A DNA stretch of 64,000 nucleotides from Clostridium sp. D33t1_170424_F3. Lineage in GTDB: Bacteria; Bacillota; Clostridia; Oscillospirales; Acutalibacteraceae. The position numbers were made by a program, and so were the translations under genes. The notes under the pieces were generated by a model that searched no databases, was not told where the DNA came from, and worked only from the letters and a program-made list of their open reading frames with translations. This document shows positions 9,463 to 15,658 of this stretch, piece after piece. The DNA is taken from the NCBI RefSeq assembly GCF_015667585.1, contig NZ_JADPEG010000008.1, positions 62,001 through 126,000 of the forward strand, read 5' to 3'. Within the stretch, counting starts at the first letter, position 1; each line of letters begins with the position of its first letter.

Positions 9463-10610
9463 TGACGCGCCTGCGGCGGCATTCTCAGTAAGAAAAGAGA
9501 GTCACAAAGAGCATAAAGATTTCACCCAACAACGTTCAAATATAGAATGATGGAAAACCAGCTAAGGATTTCACCAAATCCAAAAGAGAAAACAAAAACC
9601 AAAGCTCTGCCGTCAATGAAAACCACGCCGCCCGCCCTGAGCAACTTAGGTGTATGGGGATACCGGGGGTGAAGGGGGGCGCGAGTCGTACCCAGCCGGA
9701 GCCCAGCTCTCACGCCCCCCTTCGCGTGCTTTTGCTTACTTTTGTGGCAAGACGGACACGCTGTGTCTGACGCGCCTCCGGCGATGGTCGTTTGGAGCAT
9801 CGAGCGAGGCTTTAGCCTCTAGCGAGCGTCCCCACCGGAGGTGCCGCCCGGCATGAGGGCAAACCAGCGGGTTTCTCCCGCTTTATCAAAAGCGAATAAG
9901 CGGTAAAGATTGCATGTGCAATCAGTTTGTTTGATTTATATTAAAGTGTGTGAAGTCCTATAAAGACATTTAGACTTTTGATATAATATTGTTAATGCAA
10001 CAATATAAGAATAAGATGATATTGAAATAAAATAGAAATTTTATGAAATGTTGTCTGTGCAACAAAAGCTCTTTTGTTTTCTAAAAGCAAGGAACCCATT
10101 GCTTTACAATAAATAAAATTTGCTTTTGCTCTTTAAAAGCAAAAAATCACATTGCTTCCGCAATGTAAAAATTGTTTAAATAAAATTTGTTTTACTTTCT
10201 TAAAGTAAAAAGTCTTTGCTGTCGCTTTTCAAAGCGACGTATAATTCCCGGCGAAAGCCGGGGAACCAAAGAAAAGCCCCATAGGCAGCTTCCTGCCTCG
10301 TAAAGGACCCTATCACTCGTTCCCACTCGCTCTTCTCAGGAAGAGAGTTCCGTTCTCTGCGGAGAACGGCAAAGGGCCCTGCCCTTTGATCCCGCCGCTT
10401 TTCAGAAAAGCGGAAAAACGCGTTTCAGCCATTACCCTGCAAGGTGAAAAAAACCGGGAGCTTGTCCCGCCACAGCGTTTTATTAAGGATATAAAGACAC
10501 CTTGTAGGGTGGATTATAAAAGATCATCTTTTATAGAAACCTACTGGGAAAATCGCCGGAGGCGCGAAAGACGTTACACGTCCGGGCCGTCCCGACCGGA
10601 GGTCCCGCAG
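9463..10610 (+). repeat. Composite hairpin repeat, copy A
   Basis: One of four copies (A here, B 19719-20325, C 26161-26912, D 62745-63750). Order of modules: remnant of the left module (9463-9495), a conserved segment from about 9607 with GGATACCGGGGGTGAAGG and a GGGGGGCG/CGCCCCCC stem, an insert shared only with copy D (about 9771-9831), then GCCCGGCATGAGGGC, an AT-rich zone of small palindromes (9890-10200), and a right module of consecutive hairpins (10200-10425). It ends with a 50-bp tail (10557-10607) also found in D. No credible protein-coding gene is present. Confidence 0.85.
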
Positions 10611-10627
10611 GTCTGGAGGTTACCATA

Positions 10628-11383
10628 TTGCTTCCCAACGAACATTTTGAACCCCTCTCCGGGGGAATCTCCCTGCTTGTCTCCCCCGTTCATCGGTTTA
10701 ATACCGACACCGTGCTTCTCGCGTGGTTTGCCGCGCCGCGTAAAAATGAGGCCTGCGCCGATTTTGGAACCGGCTGCGGGGCCATTCCGCTGATCTGGTG
10801 CGCCAAAGCCCGGGCCGGCGAAGGCTCCATGCCCGCGAAAGTATACGCTGTCGAAATCCAGGACGACGCCTGTTCCATGGCGGAGCGATCCGTTCTGGAA
10901 AACGGTTTGGACGAAACCATTTCCATCGTACGCGGGGACCTGACGCAGCTCCCCTATCTGCATGCGCCGCGCGGCCTGGACCTGGTCTGCTGCAACCCGC
11001 CGTATAAGCCGGAGGGGACCGGCATCCGGAACCCGCACGAGGGATTGTCCATCGCGCGGCACGAGGTGGCGTGCGGGTTCGCGGACATCGCCAGAGCGGC
11101 GGCGTATCAGCTGCGGTTCGGCGGGCGGTTCTGCTGCTGCCTGCGGCCGGAACGCCTCTGCGGCGTCATGGAGGACCTGCGGAACGCCGGACTGGAGCCA
11201 AAACGCCTGCGCTTTGTACAGCAGCGGCCGGACAAGCCGCCGTTCCTGTTTCTTCTTCAGGCGGCGCGCGGAGGCAAACCGGGGCTTCGCGTGGAACCCG
11301 TTCTGTTCGTTGAGGACGCATCCGGCGATTTTTCTCCGGAAATGATTCAAATTTACGGCGCATACAAGGAGGGCCATTTATGA
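10628..11383 (+). CDS. TrmN6-like SAM-dependent methyltransferase (YabB family)
   Basis: 251 aa from a TTG at 10628, 7 nt after GGAGGT. Class I methyltransferase: SAM motif FGTGCGAIPLIW near residue 40 and the N6-adenine catalytic motif CCNPPYKPEG near residue 120. The Escherichia TrmN6 relative modifies A37 of tRNA-Val; YabB sits in the same Firmicutes neighbourhood. It overlaps rsmI by 4 nt. Its upstream region is occupied by repeat copy A, which therefore separates it from the rest of the conserved block. Confidence 0.88.
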   Translation: MLPNEHFEPLSGGISLLVSPVHRFNTDTVLLAWFAAPRKNEACADFGTGCGAIPLIWCAKARAGEGSMPAKVYAVEIQDDACSMAERSVLENGLDETISIVRGDLTQLPYLHAPRGLDLVCCNPPYKPEGTGIRNPHEGLSIARHEVACGFADIARAAAYQLRFGGRFCCCLRPERLCGVMEDLRNAGLEPKRLRFVQQRPDKPPFLFLLQAARGGKPGLRVEPVLFVEDASGDFSPEMIQIYGAYKEGHL

Positions 11384-12219
11384 CCGGCACATTGTACATT
11401 GTGGGCACGCCCATCGGCAATCTATCGGACTTTTCCCCGCGCGCGGCGGAAACGCTTTCGTCCGTCGATTTCATCGCGGCGGAGGATACCCGCGTCACAC
11501 TCAAGCTGCTGAATCATTTCGGCATCAAAAAGCCGCTGGTCAGTTACTTTGAGCACAATAAACGCGAGCGCGGCGATCTGATCTGCGCCCGGCTGGAAGC
11601 GGGGGAATCCTGCGCGCTGGTTTCCGACGCGGGAATGCCCGCCATCTCCGACCCGGGCGAGCTGCTGGTGGCCCAGTGCGCCGAGCGGGGCATCCCGGTG
11701 CTGGCGGTGCCGGGACCCAGCGCCGTTGTCTCCGCGCTGGCGATCTCCGGCCTGCCGACGGGCCGTTTCACCTTTGAAGGCTTTCTGAGCGTCAACAAAA
11801 AGAGCCGCCGGGACCATCTGGACGACGTAAAAAATGAACGGCGCACCATGGTCTTTTACGAGGCGCCGCACAAGTTGTACGCCACCCTGCGCGACATGCT
11901 GGCCGCGTGGGGCGACCGCCGCATCGCGATCGTGCGGGAGCTGACCAAAATCCATGAGGAGGTCGTGCGGACCACCCTCAGCGAGGCTGTCAGGCGCTGC
12001 AAGGAGGAACCCTTCAAGGGAGAGATCGTGCTGGTGATCGAGGGCGCGCCTAAACCGGAAGCCGATGGCTACACGCTGGAAGAGGCCGTCGCGCTGGCAA
12101 AGGAGCTGATTACGGAGGGCGCCGCGCCGTCCGAAGCCGCCAAACGCGCCGCACAGGAGAGCGGGCTGGCCAAACGCGACATTTACCGGGAGGTGCTGAC
12201 CCATTCAGATACAGATTGA
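11380..12219 (+). CDS. rsmI: 16S rRNA (cytidine(1402)-2'-O)-methyltransferase
   Basis: 279 aa tetrapyrrole-methylase fold enzyme. Diagnostic segments: TLYIVGTPIGNLSD at the N-terminus, AAEDTRVTLKLLNHF, SDAGMPAISDPG and VPGPSAVVSALAISGLP. It 2'-O-methylates C1402 in the ribosomal decoding centre. It starts in the ATGA overlap with the TrmN6-like gene and its last codons overlap the probable start of the following GNAT gene. Confidence 0.96.
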   Translation: MTGTLYIVGTPIGNLSDFSPRAAETLSSVDFIAAEDTRVTLKLLNHFGIKKPLVSYFEHNKRERGDLICARLEAGESCALVSDAGMPAISDPGELLVAQCAERGIPVLAVPGPSAVVSALAISGLPTGRFTFEGFLSVNKKSRRDHLDDVKNERRTMVFYEAPHKLYATLRDMLAAWGDRRIAIVRELTKIHEEVVRTTLSEAVRRCKEEPFKGEIVLVIEGAPKPEADGYTLEEAVALAKELITEGAAPSEAAKRAAQESGLAKRDIYREVLTHSDTD

Positions 12220-12649
12220 TCCCGTCCTGACGAATAAAAAGGACTATCTGCCCCTCTTGCTGCTTGCGGACCCGTGTGAAGCGATGATCGACCGCTATCT
12301 GGAATCGGGCAGCATGTACCTGCTGCGGGAAGACGGCGTCCCCGCCTGCGTCACGGTTCTTGCGGACCTGGGCGGCGGCTCTTGCGAATTAAAAAATCTG
12401 GCGACGGAGGAGGCTCTGCAGAATCGAGGATACGCCGGACGGATGCTGCGGTTCCTGATGGAAACCTGCGCGCGCACCTATCAGCGCATGTACGTCGGCA
12501 CCTCCGGACAGATGGTTCCCTACTATGAACGGTTCGGCTTTTCCTACTCCCACACGGAGCGGGAATTTTTCACCAGAAACTATCCGGAACCCATTTGGGA
12601 AAACGGTTTCCAATGCGTGGATATGCTCTATCTCAAACGGGACCTGTAA
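12203..12649 (+). CDS. GNAT family N-acetyltransferase with probable ATT start
   Basis: 148 aa if started at ATT 12203. The frame is closed by a TGA at 12197-12199. The only good ribosome site, GGGAGGTG (12188-12195), is 7 nt before this ATT; the next accepted start (TTG 12257) would lose an N-terminal strand (DPVLTNKKDYLPLLLLAD) that belongs to the fold. GNAT features: ELKNLATEEALQNRGYAGRML (acetyl-CoA pyrophosphate loop) and YYERFGF near the C-terminus. Substrate unknown. It overlaps rsmI by 17 nt, so translation is likely coupled. Start is inferred; the gene itself is secure. Confidence 0.82.
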   Translation: MQIQIDPVLTNKKDYLPLLLLADPCEAMIDRYLESGSMYLLREDGVPACVTVLADLGGGSCELKNLATEEALQNRGYAGRMLRFLMETCARTYQRMYVGTSGQMVPYYERFGFSYSHTEREFFTRNYPEPIWENGFQCVDMLYLKRDL

Positions 12650-12693
12650 CCCAGATTTTCACAATTTTTCACAAAATGTTCTTTGTTTCTCCG

Positions 12694-12722
12694 TTGATTA
12701 TAATTTCTTTGGCATGTATAAT
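12694..12722 (+). promoter_or_regulatory. Promoter of the rubrerythrin gene
   Basis: TTGATT (12694-12699), 17-bp spacer, TATAAT (12717-12722) with an upstream TG two bases before the -10. Confidence 0.8.
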
Positions 12723-12728
12723 AGTTGG

Positions 12729-12839
12729 TAGGAGCTGGAAAACTAGTATTGCTCCGGCAGGCGGACAAACCGCCGAATGATCCCGGAATCAAGCGACGGA
12801 ATGCACGCTTGAAATGATACATGCAGGAGGAAAAAAGCT
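12729..12839 (+). promoter_or_regulatory. Structured 5' leader of rubrerythrin mRNA
   Basis: About 110-nt leader with three successive stems: GGAGC/GCTCC (12731-12755), GGCGG/CCGCC (12760-12774) and AAGCG/CGCTT (12791-12810), then GGAGGA before the ATG. It does not match a riboswitch class I recognise. Confidence 0.45.
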
Positions 12840-13379
12840 ATGGAATTAAAAGGCAGCAGAACAGAAGCGAACTTAATGGCCGCATTCGCGGGTGAGTCCC
12901 AGGCACGCAACAAGTACACCTTCTACGCATCCAAGGCGAAGAAGGAAGGCTACGAGCAGATCGCAGCCATCTTTGAGGAAACCGCGCGCAACGAGAAAGA
13001 GCACGCGGAACTGTGGTTCAAGGCGCTGCACGACGGCGGCATCGGCACCACGCTGGACAACCTGAAAGACGCCGCCGCGGGCGAAAATTATGAGTGGACC
13101 GAGATGTACAGGGAATTTGCAGACGTCGCGGAAGAAGAGGGCTTTACCGCGCTCGCCGCACAGATGCGCCTGATCGCTTCCATTGAGAAAACCCATGAGG
13201 AGCGTTACCGCAAGCTGGCACAGAACATCGAAGAGGACATCGTCTTCAAGGCGGGCGAGGAAACCGTATGGGTATGCCGCAACTGCGGATACATCCACAT
13301 CGGCAAAGCCGCCCCGGCGATCTGCCCGGCGTGCAAACATCCGCAGGCCTATTTTGAGCGCCGTGCGGTAAACTATTAA
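12840..13379 (+). CDS. rbr: Rubrerythrin
   Basis: 179 aa, standard length. The N-terminal ferritin-like diiron domain has [15 protein letters not shown] and [13 protein letters not shown]; the C-terminal rubredoxin-like domain has Cys146, Cys149, Cys162, Cys165 ([14 protein letters not shown]). It reduces hydrogen peroxide in anaerobes, receiving electrons from rubredoxin or NADH-linked donors. Single-gene unit with its own promoter and terminator. Confidence 0.96.
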   Translation: MELKGSRTEANLMAAFAGESQARNKYTFYASKAKKEGYEQIAAIFEETARNEKEHAELWFKALHDGGIGTTLDNLKDAAAGENYEWTEMYREFADVAEEEGFTALAAQMRLIASIEKTHEERYRKLAQNIEEDIVFKAGEETVWVCRNCGYIHIGKAAPAICPACKHPQAYFERRAVNY

Positions 13380-13396
13380 TTTTCTGCTGAACATCA

Positions 13397-13434
13397 AAAG
13401 GACCGTCCATGCGCTGCACGGACGGTCCTTTTTT
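13397..13434. terminator. Bidirectional terminator after rubrerythrin
   Basis: AAAAGGACCGTCC, 11-nt loop, GGACGGTCC plus six T. The leading A run makes it usable on the minus strand too, where it would end the candidate RNA described next. Confidence 0.9.
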
Positions 13435-13557
13435 GTGTTCTATTCTGATATAACGGCCCCGCCCGCTGTACACATACCGCTTTTTTCGGCCGGGCGCTCA
13501 ACCGGTATGCGGGAGAACCAGCGGGCGACGCTCTCATATATCCCGCTGCCGGGATAC
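13397..13557 (-). ncRNA. Candidate structured small RNA of about 160 nt
   Basis: Bounded on the minus strand by a good promoter (13564-13592) and the bidirectional terminator. Predicted stems by eye: ATCCCG/CGGGAT (13540-13555), an 8-bp long-range stem GCCCGCTG/CAGCGGGC (13461-13468 with 13519-13526), and inside it CATACCG/CGGTATG (13473-13479 with 13503-13509). A 41-codon frame is present, but its ATG overlaps the -10 box and has no ribosome site, so RNA rather than protein is favoured. No known family recognised. Confidence 0.45.
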
Positions 13558-13563
13558 GGTTTC

Positions 13564-13592
13564 ATTGTAGCACGCGGCTTTTTTACAGACAA
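13564..13592 (-). promoter_or_regulatory. Promoter of the candidate small RNA
   Basis: Minus strand TTGTCT (13587-13592), 17-bp spacer, TACAAT (13564-13569). Confidence 0.6.
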
Positions 13593-13610
13593 CCTGTGAC
13601 AGCTTTTGTG

Positions 13611-13703
13611 ACACAAAAAATAGAAAACACGCCGGTCGCCGCATTTCCTTCCCCGCTTACCCTTTCGAGGAAAGATATATCCATGCAGCGTCCCGGCGTG
13701 TTT
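13611..13703 (-). terminator. Long-stem terminator after the AbrB-like gene
   Basis: 11-bp outer stem AAACACGCCGG/CCGGCGTGTTT (13625-13635 with 13693-13703) enclosing further pairing (CGCTGCAT with ATGCGGCG, and CTTTC-CTC-GAAAG). On the minus strand it is followed by TTCTATTTTTTG. The long internal structure is more elaborate than an ordinary terminator. Confidence 0.7.
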
Positions 13704-13720
13704 AAGGTATATGAACTCCC

Positions 13721-13984
13721 TTATGCTTCTTTCTCTGCGTCCGCCATCGCAAAAAGCGATCTCGCGCAGTTCGAGCACACAAAGTGTTTTTGATAGTGCA
13801 GAAGATCTTCGCTGTCCCCACAGAACATACAAGTTTTTCCCTGTTTGCGCAGCAGGATTCCATCCTCCCGCATCACAATTTCCAGCTTGTCTCCGGTCTG
13901 CCAGCGGAAGCTCTCTCGCACCTCTGCAGGAAGTGCGATGCGTCCCAGCTCGTCCAATTTGCGAACCTGTTTCATTTGCATCAT
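13721..13984 (-). CDS. AbrB/MazE-family regulator with C-terminal zinc-finger-like motif
   Basis: 87 aa. The N-terminal swapped-hairpin AbrB domain (KQVRKLDELGRIALPAEVRESF, split across residues 5-26) binds DNA as a dimer. The C-terminal part has Cys52, Cys55, Cys70, Cys73 (CMFCGDSE, FVCSNC), which could bind zinc. GAGGGGG precedes the ATG at 13984, and a near-consensus promoter lies upstream. AbrB-type transition-state regulators control stationary-phase genes; targets here are unknown. In Bacillus abrB is next to the yabB-rsmI block, and here it lies about 1.5 kb beyond it, which fits. Confidence 0.9.
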   Translation of the reverse strand: MMQMKQVRKLDELGRIALPAEVRESFRWQTGDKLEIVMREDGILLRKQGKTCMFCGDSEDLLHYQKHFVCSNCARSLFAMADAEKEA

Positions 13985-14016
13985 ATACTGCCCCCTCTTT
14001 CCTTTTTGTCTTACTC

Positions 14017-14045
14017 ATAATAACATAATATGTAAAAATTGTCAA
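14017..14045 (-). promoter_or_regulatory. Promoter of the AbrB-like gene
   Basis: TTGACA (14040-14045), 17-bp spacer, TATTAT (14017-14022) on the minus strand. Confidence 0.85.
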
Positions 14046-14515
14046 TTCATAAATCACATATTATTAGGCTTCGTGAGATTGAATTTTTGGCAATATGCAG
14101 TAATCTCGTTCAATCATTCACATATTTTCCTATAAGTCAATTTACTTAAGACAAAATTCACGTATTTTCTCATAAATTTTATTTACATTTGTGATCCCTC
14201 CCCTTAAAAAATACCATTTTGCCTCTAAATAGAAGATGATTTTAATTGAATTATCTGGAAATAATGGAATTAAAATGTGATTTTTATTCACGCGACAAAT
14301 AATCGTTCTTTATTTTTGCTCTCTAATCCTTTTCTTTTCCACAGAAACGGTCGATCGTACGCTATTTAGCCTGAAAGCAGTCCAAAACCCTGTATTTTTT
14401 ATCCATTTCTTCCGTCAATTTTGTTCACGCGCATAATACGCTTTCATTATACACAGAATCTGCGTATAACGCAATCCCACATTTTAATCTACCCTATTAT
14501 AACCTTGGTGATAAT
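14046..14515. promoter_or_regulatory. AT-rich regulatory spacer between AbrB-like and XRE genes
   Basis: No gene. Contains related A/T-rich segments near 14116 and 14158 (TCACATATTTTCC and TCACGTATTTTCT) and two palindrome-like sites, GCGCATAATACGC (14429-14441) and TGCGTATAACGCA (14461-14473). The latter bracket a possible promoter TTGTTC-18-CATTAT (14421-14450) of the XRE gene and look like an autoregulatory operator pair. Confidence 0.45.
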
Positions 14516-14749
14516 ATGCGCTTGAGACTGCGAGAGCTCCGTGAAGATAACGATAAAAAGCAGCAGGAACTGGCTGAATACCTCGGCTGTTGCCAGCAGA
14601 CATATTCCCGTTATGAAAACGGTAAAGCTCAACCCTCTCTGGAGGTAATGGAAGCGCTTTCCGTATTTTATCGCGTCAGTGTGGATTACCTGATGGGCCT
14701 GACGGATGATTCCAGACCCTATGAGCGCAGCCGCAAAATAGAATTGTAA
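14516..14749 (+). CDS. XRE-family helix-turn-helix regulator
   Basis: 77 aa, little more than a Cro/CI-type HTH: LRELREDNDKKQQELAEYLG, CQQTYSRYENGKAQPSL, then FYRVSVDYLMGLTD, a common ending of these small regulators. The ATG at 14516 follows a weak GGTGAT site. It has its own terminator. Probably binds the repeated sites in its own promoter region (inference). Confidence 0.88.
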   Translation: MRLRLRELREDNDKKQQELAEYLGCCQQTYSRYENGKAQPSLEVMEALSVFYRVSVDYLMGLTDDSRPYERSRKIEL

Positions 14750-14797
14750 TCCCCCGCCCTGCCTGAAACAGCGCGGGCCTACGGTTTCGACCATATG

Positions 14798-14835
14798 AAA
14801 AAAGATGACATGTGCCGGGCACATGTCATCTTTTT
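14798..14835. terminator. Bidirectional terminator between XRE and ydcF-like genes
   Basis: AAGATGACATGTGCC, GG, GCACATGTCATCTT flanked by A and T runs; it serves convergent transcription from both sides. Confidence 0.92.
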
Positions 14836-14853
14836 CTGTTATGCGTCCACTGC

Positions 14854-15654
14854 TCACAACCTGGGGAAGACAAAGAACTTTGTCAGCGCGAGCAGTTCCC
14901 TCCCGTAACTGGCAGATAAAATATACCAGGGGGTCTCCGCGGGCACGGCGCTGGCAGACAGCCCCTGTCTCCGCGCAATCTGCACCGCGCGATACTCATG
15001 ATATTGCTCCGTCACGATTATCAGCTCACGGTCCAGTCCGTTCTTTTCGATGATCGCGCGCGTAAAGGCAATATTCTGTTTGGTATCGGCACTGTCGCCC
15101 TCCACGTAGACGCGGTGTTCTTCAATCCCCCGGTAGACCAGCCCGCGTTTGATTGCTTCCCCCTCGGAGAGCTGCAAATCGTCGTCGAAGCCGCCGCTGG
15201 CCACGGCCTTCAGCTCCGGATGCGCCCGCAGGTAATCCGCCGCGCGGTCAATGCGCGCGTTCAGTGCGGCGCTGCCGATTTTGCAGCCCAGCACGACCAC
15301 CGTGCCGTTCGGTTCCTCCGGCGGCGCGGGCTGAGGCGCCGCCATGCAGGCAGTCAGGAACGCAAACCAGACCATACAGAGCGTGAAGCAAGTCCACAGG
15401 AACCGGCGCAGGAGGCGGAACCCCCGCGCATGCACCGCTTGTTCCATCCAGTTTCGAACAGGGACATACCAAAGCGCCCCCGCCATCAGCAATAAACTGA
15501 AGCAGATGCCCATTCCATTGCCGATGTGAAACACACCCCAGAAAATGGGGATGCAAAACCAGACCAGGAGGCCCGCTCCCAGCAGGAACAGAAGCACCTG
15601 CCCGATCATCTTTCGCGTTTTTTTCTCCATTCCGACCTTTTTCTCCTTTTCCAT
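14854..15654 (-). CDS. YdcF/SanA-like membrane protein (DUF218)
   Basis: 266 aa with three or four N-terminal transmembrane helices (to about residue 105) followed by a DUF218 domain: TVVVLGCKIG, RIDRAADYLRAHPELKAVASGG, SEGEAIKRGL, EGDSADTKQN, VTEQYHEYRA. DUF218 proteins are linked to envelope integrity; the biochemical activity is unclear. The gene starts 4 nt after the LCP gene, so it is the third gene of the sigma-LCP-ydcF operon; a second possible start at 15630 has a better-placed GGAG. Confidence 0.88.
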   Translation of the reverse strand: MEKEKKVGMEKKTRKMIGQVLLFLLGAGLLVWFCIPIFWGVFHIGNGMGICFSLLLMAGALWYVPVRNWMEQAVHARGFRLLRRFLWTCFTLCMVWFAFLTACMAAPQPAPPEEPNGTVVVLGCKIGSAALNARIDRAADYLRAHPELKAVASGGFDDDLQLSEGEAIKRGLVYRGIEEHRVYVEGDSADTKQNIAFTRAIIEKNGLDRELIIVTEQYHEYRAVQIARRQGLSASAVPAETPWYILSASYGRELLALTKFFVFPRL

Positions 15655-15658
15655 GCGG

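Noticed and set aside
9522-9800. Conserved frame (HKSKQKHAKGGVRAGLR) recurring in all four composite repeats
   Set aside because: The frame persists only because the DNA is repeated; it is interrupted by the module swap in A/D, has different ends in each copy and lacks ribosome sites. Such sequences are often annotated as hypothetical proteins.
10515-10535. Perfect palindrome TATAAAAGATCATCTTTTATA as an operator for the TrmN6-like gene
   Set aside because: Lies within the repeat tail and probably belongs to its hairpin series; no promoter at suitable distance.
9463-10610. CRISPR array or tandem repeat
   Set aside because: Hairpins differ from one another and have no regular spacers.
13611-13703. 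c-di-GMP or other known riboswitch
   Set aside because: GGTAAGCGGGG-like text on the minus strand is suggestive, but the conserved GEMM core and placement upstream of a gene are missing; it follows the gene and ends in a T run.
13440-14057. 205-codon frame across the AbrB-like gene and downstream DNA
   Set aside because: Frame-shifted shadow; its tail (41 codons) overlaps the candidate RNA but lacks a usable start.
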